A DNA stretch of 64,000 bases from Phaeosaccion multiseriatum. Lineage: Eukaryota > Ochrophyta, other classes. How positions within the stretch are numbered: the stretch's first letter is position 1; each line of letters opens with the position of its first letter. The position numbers were made by a program, and so were the translations under genes. The notes beneath the pieces were generated by a model. It had not been told where the DNA came from, did no database searches, and saw only the letters and a program-made list of their open reading frames with translations. The stretch lies in the NCBI GenBank assembly GCA_965112735.1, contig OZ218958.1:62001-126000 (forward strand), given 5' to 3'. Of the stretch, positions 27,800 to 48,029 are shown one piece after another.

Positions 27800-28825
27800 A
27801 TGGCGGCTGCCTTTCCTCCATCGGAAGCGGTAGCAGCACCACAAGAAGACAGGGAGGAGTTGGATATCTTATCTGCTGAGGTGGCTCCAAAGGTGGCCCC
27901 AGTGCGCTACTTCAGCCGGGATTTTTGTTGGAACGAGTGGGCCGAGGTCGCGGCCCCATTAGCAGAGGCCGTTCCGCTTCTTTCCACCGAACCTGACCCT
28001 GGAAGCACCAATAGTAATGCTATTCATAGCAGCGGTAGCAGCAGCTCGCCGCAGGAGCAATGCTGGGAGGACTTCTTCCGGCGCGATGGCAAATCTGGCA
28101 GCGTGTACAGGCCACGGAGATACCTTGCCACGGAGTTCAACATCCAGCCCAGCGAGGGCAGGGGTAGCGCCTTGAACATGATAGACATTGGGTGTGGGTT
28201 CGGCTGCTCCCTCCTTCCGCTTCTGGAGGCTGATCCCCACCTGCAGGCACTGGCGGTGGACTTTTCGCCTCATGCGATCCACCTCTTACGGGCCCACCCC
28301 CTGTTTTCGCAGTTCCAGGAGCGGCTGGCCACCCACGTGCACGACGCGCTCGCTCTGGGGGCAGTGGTGGCGCCCTCCAGTGCCGACGCTGCCCTCGCCA
28401 TCTTCACGTGCTCTGCACTTCAGCCCAAGGACCACGCGCTCTTCTTTCGAGAGGCCGCGGCGTGCCTTAAGCCCGGTACGGGGCGGCTGCTCTTCAGGGA
28501 CTACGGCCTCTACGACAATACGCAGATGCGCAACAAAAAGCGCGTGGGGGAGAGGACCTACCTGCGGGGGGGCGAGCAGGGACAGGGGGGCGGCGGTCCC
28601 ACAATCGCACACTACTTTACTCTGGCCGAGCTGTCTCAACTGGCGACGCAGGCCGGCCTGGAGGTGGAGGAGGTGGAGTACTGCTGCGTGGCGAGCGTGA
28701 ATCGCAAGAAGGGCCAGACGACCAAGAGAGTCTTCATTCACGGCAAGTTTAGGCGACCGCAGCAGGAGTCTGAGCCTCCTTCCTCTGTGATGGATGTGTC
28801 GAGACGCGTGCTGATTCCGCACTGA
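27800..28825 (+). CDS. METTL6: METTL2/6/8-family tRNA (cytosine-N3) methyltransferase
   Basis: A single uninterrupted exon of 341 residues from ATG 27800, unusual in this intron-rich window. The family methylates C32 of certain tRNAs to 3-methylcytidine using S-adenosylmethionine. Diagnostic blocks in order: the N-terminal WNEWAE and WEDFF segments, the DFYK/R-equivalent YLATEFN, motif I MIDIGCGFGCSLLPLLE, VDFSPHAIHLL, FRDYGLYDNTQMR, and the C-terminal HYFTLAEL...VNRKKGQTTKRVFIHGKF. The order and spacing match METTL6/METTL2 closely. Upstream of ATG 27800 the frame is open but has no other ATG. Which of the METTL2, 6 or 8 paralogues it is cannot be settled by eye, so the symbol is indicative. 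The lack of introns might reflect retroposition or simply lineage history. Confidence 0.88.
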   Translation: MAAAFPPSEAVAAPQEDREELDILSAEVAPKVAPVRYFSRDFCWNEWAEVAAPLAEAVPLLSTEPDPGSTNSNAIHSSGSSSSPQEQCWEDFFRRDGKSGSVYRPRRYLATEFNIQPSEGRGSALNMIDIGCGFGCSLLPLLEADPHLQALAVDFSPHAIHLLRAHPLFSQFQERLATHVHDALALGAVVAPSSADAALAIFTCSALQPKDHALFFREAAACLKPGTGRLLFRDYGLYDNTQMRNKKRVGERTYLRGGEQGQGGGGPTIAHYFTLAELSQLATQAGLEVEEVEYCCVASVNRKKGQTTKRVFIHGKFRRPQQESEPPSSVMDVSRRVLIPH

Positions 28826-29424
28826 CCTGCCTACCTTGTCGCTACTCGACTGCCTGCTTGATCCGGGAGGAGGGAGGACATGGCAAGCAGCAGCAGTGCA
28901 CTCATCATACTGCCTCGGAGGCCGAGAAGCCGCACAGATGGCGGCATGGTGTGGGAGGGCAGCTGGGCTGGAGCACCACCTCGTGAAGATGGACCGGGTG
29001 GGTGGGCCGAAAGGCCGACTCGCTGATCCGTGCTTGCCTCTCTGGCCTTTCGCCCGGTGTGCACTCACTGTGTGCACTCACGAGGGGGGGGCGGGGGGGG
29101 AGTCTGCCATGTGCCCTCCCCAGACCAGAGGACCACAGCTTCGGAGGTCAGGAGGCCGCTGGATCTTCTGTGGCAGCTCTGGTGTATCGCCAACTGCTGC
29201 TGCCATCGCCTCCCTCAGTACATGTAGGCAGTCCGGCAGGCGGGCCACCCCCAGCAGCACTCGCAGCACACGCAATGGGCCCACTTCGTGCCCAGGCCCT
29301 AACAAGGGAAGGAACAGGCGCTCCCTTCAGACTGCAGCAGAGAGCCCCAACAGAGGGACGGGCCTGAGAAGCAAGTCATCTCAAGCAGCAGGGGAAGAGG
29401 GGCGTGGCTAAGACACAAGCCGTC
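28826..29424. other. Convergent intergenic region
   Basis: About 600 bp between the 3' ends of the methyltransferase and ATP23 genes. Open readings here lack family features. Nothing else seen. Confidence 0.4.
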
Positions 29425-31184
29425 TCAGTAGCAGTGGGGGCCGTAGAAGGGGGCGGGGTCTTTGTAGCACGCCTCAAAGGTGGCGTCCAGGTACTCATCG
29501 GCCTGTCCAGGAGAGGCGTGGAGGAAGGGGCACGGGAAGGAAGGAAGGAAGGAAGGAAGGAAGGAGGGAAGGCACCAGACACGCGAGAATGGCAAGTGTG
29601 GAGCAAAAGAGCCGCCGACCACCCACGGAGAGGCAGGGGCGTCAAAAGAGAGCGTTAGAGCTACGTGGGCTAACTGCAAGCTAATTTGACATTCGCCCGG
29701 CTTCACAGATGGCGGGCGGGGGTGCTTACCTTGGCTTTGCACGCCTCGTGGCCTTCCAAAGAGAGCTTAGCTCTGCGCATCACGCACGCTCTGTGCTGCT
29801 TGTACACCCCGAAATTGCCTGAGTCAAGGGCAGGGAGAGAAAGGAGAGGGGGGGGGGGGGTAAGGGAGGGCGCTGCTGCTTCTGTTTGTGCCAAGTGGGG
29901 CCGCGGGAGGAGAAGGGGGAGGGGGGGGGGGTGCTTTGCTGAGGCCACGCGCCGCACCAGAGCGACGAATGGACTCAGAACCCGAGAGAGAAGAGAGAGA
30001 GAGGGAGGGAGAGAGAAAAGGAGGGCGAGGGAGAGAGACAGACAGAGAGAGAAAGGGAGGGAGAGAGAGAGAGAAAGGGAGAGAGAGGGAGAGACACACA
30101 CAGAGGGAGGATTGGCCGGATAAAGAAGGCTCTCGTCACTGAGACTGGCACTGAGTACTTCCCACTGACCTCGTAGATACTCGAGCGTGAAGGCGCACTC
30201 TCCGCTCATGTTGCTCGCCCGCACCTCGGAGCACGCGATGTGCATGCAGTTGCCCTTCAGCGATGCCTACGCAGGCAGGCAGGCAGGCAGCAGTCAGGCA
30301 GTCAGTCAAAGGATGGTAGTGGGTGGACTTGGTCCGAAAGTGGTATCTCCTCTCTTGTCCTTCCCTTTGCCCCCCCCCCCCCCCTTTTCTCTCCCTGACT
30401 TACCTTGGTCCTGCAATGGTCGTAGGCGTGGATGAGCTCGTGCGCGATGTTTGAGTCAGACACGTCCTGATCCACTGTGGCGTTGTTGAAGTTCGAGTCC
30501 TCGCAAATCACCACCTTTGGTACACACAGAGAGAGGGACAAGAGGGGAGAGACGTGAGAGAGACGAGAGACTTGGGGTCATGTGCACTCCATTTGGGCCC
30601 ATTTGGGCCTGCGCGTGCTAGTCCCGCCCTTGCACCGAATTCAAGCACTGAATGTCTAGCACTGACCTGCGGCTTCACTCCGTCTTTTGTGGGCACTTGA
30701 AAGCCGGCCCCGATGTCAATGTTAGTACCAGTGCCGAGGCTGGGGGGGGGGGGGAGATGAAGAAGGGGAAAGAGAGAGAGAGAGAGAGGAGATGGTGAAT
30801 GCGAGAAAGGGAGAGAGGCGGGCGGAGACGGGAATAAATCCTATCAGACCGCACACATTCAGATCCGAAGGGGCGCGGGAAATTGGCCAATGCCCTTGCT
30901 CCATCCCTCCCTCCTTCTAAGGTGATTCCTCGTAAGTCAATATATGCTCCCTCCCTCCCTCCCTCCCTCCCTCACGCCTTGCACGGCTTGCAAATGCCCG
31001 AAGCTCCCCTCCTCACCCCTTGCAAGGCTTGCACAGCTTGCAAACACCCAAACCTCCCTATCTCACCCCTTGCAAGGCTTGCACTTGATAAAGTCGTCGG
31101 GCAGCTCACAGCCGAGCTTCTTGATGGAGTCCATGAGGTAGCGCACCTTGGCGGCTGAGCGAGAGGTTGCGGATCAAAGGTAGA

Positions 31185-31223
<39 letters not shown>

Positions 31224-31415
31224 AGCGAGAGAGCGCGTAAGGGTGGAACGAGATTTCTTTCTCGCTGCTCACCTCGTGCACTTACATTTTGTAAGCGAGT
31301 ACTCCTTCTCCCTCTCGCATTTGTTGTGGCACTCCGCTATGGCCGCAGCCGTGACCTCAGCCGCTGATCCTTCTTTCCTAGGTGCCGCAGCTGGCTCCCT
31401 GCGGATAGACGCCAT
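29425..31415 (-). CDS. ATP23: Mitochondrial inner membrane protease/chaperone ATP23 (peptidase M76)
   Basis: Seven exons on the minus strand: 31286-31415, 31067-31154, 30667-30739, 30404-30514, 30170-30266, 29730-29818 and 29425-29502, summing to 666 bases (221 residues). ATP23 processes the Atp6 precursor and assists ATP synthase assembly in the intermembrane space. The zinc protease motif HExxH is present as AHELIHAYDHCR, followed by the conserved NCMHIACSEVRASNMSGEC block. The Cys pairs typical of the family appear (CHNKC, CKPC, CVMRRAKLS, FEACYKDPAPF). The length is close to yeast and human homologues. The N-terminus MASIRREPAAAPRKEGSAAE has no strong presequence, consistent with ATP23 import by the disulphide relay. 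The start ATG is in frame with all downstream exons. Confidence 0.93.
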
Positions 31416-31535
31416 ATTTCTCACACTGCGTGTTTATGGCTTTCTGTCTCCTTCGCGGGTTGGGTTTCTGGGCCGGGGCTTTTCTTATTCATTGACTTAA
31501 TTTTTTTGCTTGGCACTGTGGTTATAGACAGCTGG

Positions 31536-31790
31536 TTATAGATACATGGGAGGAAAATCCACGTATATGAGTACCGCGGTCGAGGCTATTCCGATGATCA
31601 CAGAGACAAGGTAGGACGAAGTGACGTGAAAACCGTATACACTCCAAATCAGGGGTCGTCCATGGATAAAGTCAATGATGCCTGCCCGCCCACCCAAGTA
31701 GGCGTAGTCGTCGCCGTTCGCCTGGAGAATCAACTCCTCGCCTCTTGTCTTGGCTCTGCCATTAAAAGTGCTCAATGCTGTACCAGTGGA
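31536..31790 (-). CDS. Possible small single-pass membrane protein exon
   Basis: A minus-strand open reading ends in AKTRGEELILQANGDDYAY, then GFHVTSSYLVSVIIGIASTA and VLIYVDFPPMYL before a stop at 31536. Amino-acid usage looks like real coding and the end is a plausible single membrane helix. There is no in-frame ATG; a possible acceptor (TTTTAATGGCAG) could begin an exon at about 31757, making this the last exon of a small gene whose first exon I could not find. It lies 120 bp upstream of ATP23 on the same strand. Family unknown; it could also be chance. Confidence 0.3.
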   Translation of the reverse strand, partial: STGTALSTFNGRAKTRGEELILQANGDDYAYLGGRAGIIDFIHGRPLIWSVYGFHVTSSYLVSVIIGIASTAVLIYVDFPPMYL

Positions 31791-32185
31791 CAGCGCATAT
31801 ATACAGCAGGACGGTACTACTACGAAGTACGATGTTTATGTACATTGGAGGCTGCCCTTAAAAGCGGCACTCCCCGTTCGTCGCCCCTCCTTCCTCCTTC
31901 CCGCTTCTTTTGGGTACACTCGAGCAGCGCAGCCCAAGCACCTCCAAACATCTCCAAGCACCGTGCCTCTCTGTCTCTCCCTGACTGACTACCCTGAGGG
32001 CATGGAGGCGAGTGCAGCCTTCTTCTCCTTGTCCTTCTCCACGCTTTGGTCTCCAATCCACAGTGGACAAGACGGCCGTGAGTCGAGCAGAACAGGAGAG
32101 GGCACGCCCGTGCCTGCCGCTGCCCCAGCCCCATACAATGAAGCCTCTCTCCCTTCTCCTTGGCGCTGTCTCTCCACTCGCACAC

Positions 32186-32369
32186 ATGAGGCTCAATCAA
32201 TCTCAATCATGAGGCTCAATCAATCTCAATCATGAGGCTCAATCAATCTCAATCATGAGGCTCAATCAATCTCAATCATGAGGCTCAATCAATCTCAATC
32301 ATGAGGCTCAATCAATCTCAATCATGAGGCTCAATCAACCTCAATCATGAGGCTCAATCAATCTCAATC
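32186..32369. repeat. 23-bp minisatellite, 8 copies
   Basis: Eight almost identical units of ATGAGGCTCAATCAATCTCA plus ATC, in the spacer between the small reading above and the 3' end of the Q/A-rich gene. The rest of 31800-32587 shows no gene. Confidence 0.95.
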
Positions 32370-32587
32370 AGCCCGCTACTTGGCGCACAGACTGTGGCCG
32401 TGTAAGGGAAGCAGTGGATCAGAAGCACCAAGGAGAAGGAAGAGGGATGGACGACCTCCTCCCCCTGCTGCTCACCAAGGCCGAGGCCAGCGCAGGCGTG
32501 GTGGGGTAGTGGCAGTCAGTGTCAGAGAGTGGTAGTGAGTGGCCCGCCCCCTTGAGGAGGGGGACACCAAAGCCTTGGCCTGCACGC

Positions 32588-34279
32588 CTACATCAGATGG
32601 CCGGGGTGTGCTGCCCAGCGTGGTGCTGCGATGCCTGGGCAGGGGGGGGGGGCAGGCTGATGGGCCGCCCAAGCGGGGCCGTAGGTGGCCCCACCGTTAC
32701 TGCTGTTGCCACCACTGCTGGTCCCTGCAGGCATCGCACCCCCTACTCTTCCAGGGCCCGCACTCGAAGGCCGCTTGCTTGCCACTGCGGCCGCTGCTGC
32801 TGCCGCTGCCGCCGCGTCTGCTGCTGCCGCTACCGCCGCGTCTACTGCTGCTCCTCCCGTCATGGCTGATATCGAAGGTAGGGGTTGCTGGTGGTGGTGG
32901 TGGTGGAGCTGATGCGGATGGTGCTGGTGCTGTTGGTGCTGCTGGTGCTGGTGCTGTTGCGGCTCAAGATGATGGTGCTGGTGCTGTTGGTGCTGCTGGG
33001 GCTGCTGCTGCGGTGGCAGCTGCTGCTGCTGATGATGGTGGTGGCCTCCTCCCGCTCCTCCCGTCGGTACCGCCCCCACGGGCTGGTGCAGCAGCGAGGC
33101 TCCTGGGTACGGCGGGGAGGCGCTTGGGGATGCAGGGGGCAGCTGCGGGTGCGGTGGGGGCGCCGAAGACTGTGCTTGCTGGTCCTTGCCCCTCCTCCGG
33201 CGCTGATTGCGGACCTGCATGGCCTTCTTTCTCTTGACCTCCCTCTCCTGGTCCCTGCCACAAGTCAAAAGCGAGGGAGGCGGGGGGGCGGGGGGTGAAA
33301 GTCAGGGGTGAGGCACAAGGGAGGGAAGTGCAGAGCGCTCAGCCCGTGCCGGCACGCACGCACACACACACGCACGCACTCACGCACTCACAAGGTCTCT
33401 CTCTGCTGAATTCGCGTCTGCCACTTGGCGCGGACCTTGGCAAGCTCGACCTCCTTGCCATCGCGTATTGGCTGCAGACAGAGAAGGCGGAGACACAGAG
33501 GGGCAGAGCGAAGAGAGAGAGGGAGAGAGAGAGAGTGCATGTGTGTGTGTGTGTGAGAGAGAGAAGAGTGAACGGAAGGAGGAGGGACCGGGGAGGGCAA
33601 GGAGTGCGAGCTACGTACACACAGTGGCACCAGAGCGCACACTTGCAAATCGCCACTCACGTCGTAAAGCAGACAACTTCAACTTCAACTTCGGCCTCAC
33701 CGCCGCCCCCCCTTACCCTTACCCATACACACACGCACACCCACGTACGTACATACGCAGGTATCCACAGGCACACGCACGCACACGCACGCACGCACGC
33801 ACGCACGCACACGCACACACACGCGCCCCTGCCTCCTACCTGGAGCTGAGCGGTGAGGAACTCGTTGAAACCGCCGCCCCACTGCTGCTGCCCTGTCTGC
33901 AGGTGCCCCGCCCCTTGGCCAATCCCCCCCGGGCCCATGCCGGCTTGCGCTTGTTCATGGTCCTGGATGAGCTTGGCCCGAAGTGCTTCCTCCCTCCTCA
34001 CGTGTGCGCTCTCCACCTGCTCCAGGGCCTCCCGCTCCTTCTCGCGCAGAGAGGCCACGGGGGTGCGGTTCACGAGGAGGGTCTCCACTTTGCCCTCATC
34101 GGCCTTCTGTCTGTTCCAGTACTTGCACACCTTTGGGGGGGGGGGGAGAGATAGGGTGAGGGAGAGAAAAGAAAGGGGGCTTGGTCTGCCCAGGACGGAA
34201 GAAGGGGTCCGCCACAACACGTCAGCCTCTCCTCTACCTTATCTCTCTTCATCTCCTCTCCCTCTCTCTCTCTCTTCAT

Positions 34280-34334
<55 letters not shown>

Positions 34335-34405
34335 TCTATCTCTACCTGCACCTCAGCCTCTGTACACATGATGCCCTCCAAGTCCTTCGTAAGTCAAGTT
34401 TGGAG

Positions 34406-34442
<37 letters not shown>

Positions 34443-34894
34443 CATGGAGTTGAAGTCCTGCCAAGTGATAATGTTATTGGTGTAGAGCGGCGCCGAGTGC
34501 CCTCCGACGGCCCCCACGCCGGTGCCCGTGCCATGTCCATCCTTCTTCCAAGGGAAGTAGCCGGGCTTGTCACGCTGTCTCTTGGCGATGGCGGCGGCCA
34601 CCATCTCGGGCGGGAAGGACACCATGTAGCAGCGCTTGGGCTCCTTGGACTTGCGCTTCTTGCGGCTCCAGTTGCCCTTCCCCACGCCCTTCTCGCCCTT
34701 CTGCCCTCTGTCGATGCTGCCGGCGTCGGGACTGACGGGGGTGGCGGGGGTGGCGGCAGTACCAGGAGTACTGGTGCTGGTGCTGGGGCATGTGGCTGCT
34801 GCTGCTGCTGCCGCTGCTGCTGTTGCCGCTTCCGCAGCCGTTCCACTCGGGGCACCGCCCATGGAGGTACTGGCCGATGCGGCTGCTGCTGCTG

Positions 34895-34932
<38 letters not shown>

Positions 34933-35865
34933 GCTGTATCGCCGTCTGCTGCAGCCTGGCGGGCGAGGGCTGCGTCGTACTCAGCAGCGTCCATCAAGAT
35001 GTCGCCCTCTCCACCAACCACTTTGACCCCGTGATAGGTGGCCCCCATGCTCTCACACACCTCCTTGGCATGCGTGCTCAGCCACTTGTGGTGCTCCTGG
35101 CGGGAGGGAGGGGGTGCACACGGCGGGGGTGGAGTAAGAGCGAAGCTGCAAGTGGAGAAGGATCAAGGAAAAAGGGAGAGGTTGATGACAGGAAAGAAAT
35201 GAAAGAAATGGCACCCTGCCCTGCCGCCGTTCCACCTGCTCGAACTTGGGCACCGTAAAGTAGCCCACAAGCTCTTGCTTGGACAGGCTCTCCACGGCCT
35301 GACGCACGGCGGCCGCGTCCAGGGAAGACTCTTCCTCCTTGGTCCTCTTCTTCCGCCCCTCTGTCGGTGCTTCGCCGCTGCTCGCCGCCCCCAGGAGGGC
35401 TGAGCTGCTCTCCCAGGCCCTCTTGAGCGGCGCTGCCACGCCCCAGCCGCAGGGGAAGCGCGGGTCCTGCTGCAGCAATCGCACAATCTTGATGACGATG
35501 AGCGACTCCTTGGCGTGGCCCTTGAAGCCCAGCACGCCGGGCAGCATGGCGGAGAACTGTTCCACTGTGGAGGCGCTGGAGTACATGCTCAGGACATCAG
35601 CCATCTCGCAGTCGTCGTCCCACAGCTCCGCGATCATGGCCCAGCCTTTCCTCGCCAGCTCCTGTTTCACCTCCGCCCCAGACATGCCCGGCTGCAGGCA
35701 GACAGTGCCCTTCCCAGGAGGGACAGAAAACTGCCCGGCCACAGCAGCGGCAGCGGCAGCAGCGGCGGCGGTAGGAGCGGGGGTGAGGGTGTATGCCGGA
35801 CCAGTCATAGAAGGGGGAGAGGGGAGGGAAGGGTCGACGCCTAGAAGTGCCGCCCCCTGCTGCCC

Positions 35866-35898
<33 letters not shown>

Positions 35899-35994
35899 AT
35901 GCTGCTGCTGATGCTGATGCTGATGCCACTGCTGCTGCTGATGCAGGGAGTCTCCGGGGGGCCCAGCACCAGCGACAGCACCAGCCTGCTCCAT
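32588..35994 (-). CDS. Q/A-rich protein of unknown function, coiled-coil central part
   Basis: Five exons on the minus strand: 35236-35994, 34443-35096, 33840-34130, 33392-33471 and 32588-33254, summing to 2451 bases (816 residues). ATG 35994 is the first in-frame ATG of a long open reading. I do not recognise the family. The N-terminus has Gln/His runs, then a folded-looking block (MSGAEVKQELARKGWAMIAE, IVIKIVRLLQQDPRFP). The middle has an Ala run and YMVSFPPEMVAAAIAKRQRD followed by ITWQDFNSM. Exons 3-4 encode a charged coiled coil (LREKEREALEQVESAHVRRE, ELAKVRAKWQTRIQQRE) and a basic RKKAMQVRNQRRRRGK stretch. The C-terminus is His/Gln/Ala-rich. This looks like a nuclear, possibly transcription-related, protein, but that is inference only. 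An alternative first donor at 35215 would add seven residues in frame. Confidence 0.6.
34243..34440. repeat. (CT)n and (AC)n microsatellites
   Basis: CT/TCTC array (34243-34332) and AC array (34410-34438) in the intron between exons 2 and 3 of the Q/A-rich gene. Confidence 0.95.
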
Positions 35995-37533
35995 CGCAGA
36001 CGATGCTGGCGGTGCCGTAAATAATGTTGAAGGTCTCTGCTCTCTAAAAATAAGCTTGCCCTTGACGATCCCTGCCTCGCACAGCCCCCTGAGCAGCGCA
36101 CAAGTGGTCCATCTCCCTCTACAGCAGGAGCCAAAGGGGAGGGAAAGGAAGAGAGAGAAGGGCGGGAAAAGTGGACGTTGCTGAGGGTATGGTTTTCCCA
36201 ATACCACTATGCCATTCGAGGTTCTATTCGGAGGCCTTCAGAGGCCTCGAGGTTTATTTTTTCAATTTTCATTTTCAATTCCTCCTCCATGTCACCGACG
36301 ATCTAGATCGGACACCCGATGCGAGAACATGCCAAGCTGAATGCTTGCTCGGCCACTGGCAAAGTGCGCACGCCCACTGTTGACACTGTGACATTGTCTC
36401 GAGCAAGGAGCGAAGGAGCCAAGGATGGACAAGGAAGGTTGTGCAATGCAAGTGCAAGGCCAAGGCCAAGGCCACGGCTCTCATAGCTGAACAGCCATCT
36501 TCAAGCCGCCAACAAGACGACCAGGCGACCAGACAGGACGGGAAGAAGGGACAAAGGAAGCAGGCGCGGCGCCTGCCGCCTTCACTCGGCCGCCTTCCTC
36601 TTCCTTAGGCCACGGCCAGACATGGCTCACTCACGCACACACACTCACTCACTCAGTCACGCGCGCACGAACGCACGCCCCGCTGTGGACTGGCGGCGGC
36701 GGCTCGTACCGCGGAAGGAAGTGGTTCGCCCGCGCGGCTCATGAGAAGGCCCAACCTTTTGGAAGGCCCAAGCTTCCTTACTGTACCATTTTGGTCATTG
36801 GTGAAGGATGCTCCTTTGCGGGCACCCCCTCAGCTTTCTGCCTTGGCCTTCCCAACAGACAGAGCCAAGGAGCCAAGCAGGCAAGCCAGCCAGACAGCCA
36901 AGGAGCCAAGTCGCTCTCTCGGCCGAGGGGAGGGAGGGTCTGTGGGCCTGGAGGGGGCCTGGAGGGGGCCTGGAGGGGGCCTGGAGGGGGCCTGGAGGGG
37001 CAGCACATCGGGTTAGGCCCTCTTCGGCTTATGGAAGCTTCCCTTCCCTTCCCTTCCCTTGCCTTGCCTCGCCTTGCCGAGCGACATCACCGCTGGGGAG
37101 AGGCGAAGGACCATTTCACCGCACAAAGCAAGCCTTGCGAAGCAGTCTTGCCCCTCCCCTTACCGTCATGTGTGCAGCTCTCCCTCGCCGCTGCCTTGTT
37201 TCTGCTCCTCCTTGCCCTTCATAGCTCGGGGACCCTCCTCCACCCCGTCCCCCTTCCATCTTCTGAACGTCCTGTTCTCCTTTTTTCGCCGCTTCCGCGC
37301 AGGGGCTGCGTCACAGCACAGCGCATCGCGTTGAGGCGCCGCCAATCAGCAGTGGTGTCCGTGTGTGCGTGCGTAATAGCGTGCGTGTAGTTTTGAAGTC
37401 AAGCAACAGGGCGAACAAGACCACAGGAGACTGTAAGGCATAGACGCCGCAATGCTGATTGGTTCACAGTAACCTTTTCTTCAAGTCCTTCCTACTTCCC
37501 CCCCAACCACTCTCTCCGTCCTTCCCTTCCTCT
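35995..37533. other. Long intergenic region, no gene recognised
   Basis: Upstream of the Q/A-rich gene. It contains a short GGGGGCCTGGA tandem repeat at 36945-37005 (five units) and a CTTCCCTTCC run near 37040. Open readings over 36741-37390 depend on these repeats and show no family features. Confidence 0.4.
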
Positions 37534-37933
37534 CTCTCTCACTCACTCACACACACACACACACACTCACACACTCGCTCACTCACCTAGTCACACACTC
37601 ACTCAGTCAGTCAGTCAGTCAGTCAGTCAGTCAGTCAGTCAGTCAGTCAGTCAGTCACTCACTCACTCACTCACAAACTCACTCGTTCACTCACTCACTC
37701 GCTCACTCACTCACTCACTCACTCACTCACTCGCTCACTTACTCATTCACTCAGTCACTCAGTCACTCACTCACTCATTCATCACCCATTCAGTCACTCA
37801 GTCACTCAGTCACTCACTCAGTCAGTGACTCAGTCACTCACACGCTCACTTACTCGTTCACTCACTCAATCACTCACTCAGTCACTCACTCAGTCACTCA
37901 CTGAGTCACTCACTCGCTGACTTACTCTCTCAC

Positions 37934-37945
<12 letters not shown>
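37534..37945. repeat. (CACT)n/(CAGT)n microsatellite complex
   Basis: About 400 bp of CTCA, CAGT and CACT tetranucleotides ending at the 3' end of the ADAT2 gene; the ADAT2 stop codon (at 37934) lies inside the array edge. Confidence 0.95.
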
Positions 37946-39638
<1,693 letters not shown>

Positions 39639-40095
39639 GAGCGTGAGGGCAGAAGGTACGAAGGGGAAAAGGGAAAGGTGTGGCGCCTAAAGTAACGAGT
39701 TTGAATTTCAGTGCGGAGAGCTACAGTTTCATTCGTTGGCAGGCGACCTGCAAGCGCCACAAGCAGAAGCACAGCATTTTCTCACTCTTTGGTGGCATCT
39801 TCATCAGGCACAGATTAGGAGTAGTAGGAGCAAGAACGGGGAGCGAGGAGGACTTGCATTTGCATAGGGAGGAGCGTTAACCTCGAGCTTCGGCGGCGAG
39901 GGCTTGGCTGGGAGGGGAGGGCAAAAAAGGGGGGGTCGCAGTGGGTAGTGAGAAGGCGAGAGCAGCGAGGGACGGAGACGAGGAAAGGGAGGGGGAGGGG
40001 CTTGGCCTCGGACAGGGGGACAAGTGCAGCACCTCAGAGCCAGGCTTGTATCGCTCTGCTGAGCAACCCTGGCGGTGGGGCGGCCGGGAGGGCCA
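39639..40095. promoter_or_regulatory. Divergent intergenic region
   Basis: About 457 bp between the start codons of ADAT2 (leftward) and the 866-residue gene (rightward); probably carries both promoters. No defined element recognised. Confidence 0.4.
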
Positions 40096-47061
<6,966 letters not shown>

Positions 47062-47326
47062 GTAGGAAGGACAGCAACTACGATAGCTAGGAGAGAAGCA
47101 AGCAGCCAAGGGAAGCGAGGAGAGGACAGAGGCAGTGCACGTGTAGTGTAGCAGAGGGGTGGAGGGGGAGAGCACCCAGGATGGCAGCGGATGGTACCCT
47201 CGTGGCCAGGACGAGCACGCTTCGGAGGGCTGTTGGGAGGGATTTTGACCGCTCTTTTGCCCTTGGCGCTGGGGTGGGGCTGGGCAGTTAGGCAGGCAGG
47301 CAGACAGGCAGACAGGCAGACAGGCA

Positions 47327-47384
<58 letters not shown>

Positions 47385-48029
47385 CGGGTGGGTAGGCGAG
47401 CAGGCAGGTAGGCAGGCAGGCAGGCAGGCGGGCAGGCAGGCTCTCCTCGAGTGAACTCAGTAGTCGGTATGCCGTGCTGCAGCTGTGGTCCACAGGCAAG
47501 CGGTCACCAATCATCACATCGTCACCTCATCAGCTCATCCACAGTAGTGACCCCCCACCATGACCGTAACGCAATGAGTCCACAGTATACACACATACAC
47601 ACGTAACACATACGTAAGGTACACATACGCGCTCCCTCCCTTGGAGAGATGATGTTCGTTTGTTAATTAGGAGCACTCCATTTGTGTACAGTAAGAATCG
47701 GCCAAATCGCCCCGTTATTTGGAGATCGGGCGGCAAGGGGGAGTGCTCTTGCAGAAATGCTGACAAGTAGGGAAGGAAAAAAGCGATGAAAGCCGAAAGA
47801 CTATGTGTGGGTAGGCATCTCAAAGAGCTACACCAAGAGCTATACAGTAGCCTTCTCCCAGCATCATTTTGCTGAGCTCGCCCAAAACTCGAAAATTCAG
47901 TGGATGGGAGGCAGATACCTCTTTGAAGGCTTCGAAGGAGAGTGCTATTTGTTGACTTGGGTGGGAGGATGGAAGTGAAAGATGCTAATGGGTGGGCGGA
48001 TGGCCTGACTGATGACTGACCAAAGCCCT
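47062..48029. other. Convergent intergenic region with (CAGG)n array
   Basis: Between the 3' ends of the 866-residue gene and the GH10 gene. A CAGG/CAGA tetranucleotide array lies at 47288-47450. The stretch 47600-47950 is more balanced in composition; a minus-strand open reading there shows no family features. Confidence 0.5.

Noticed and set aside
36741-37390. Overlapping plus-strand readings of 90-200 codons
   Set aside because: Depend on GGCCTGGAGG and CTTCC repeats; no family motif, no consistent splice context.
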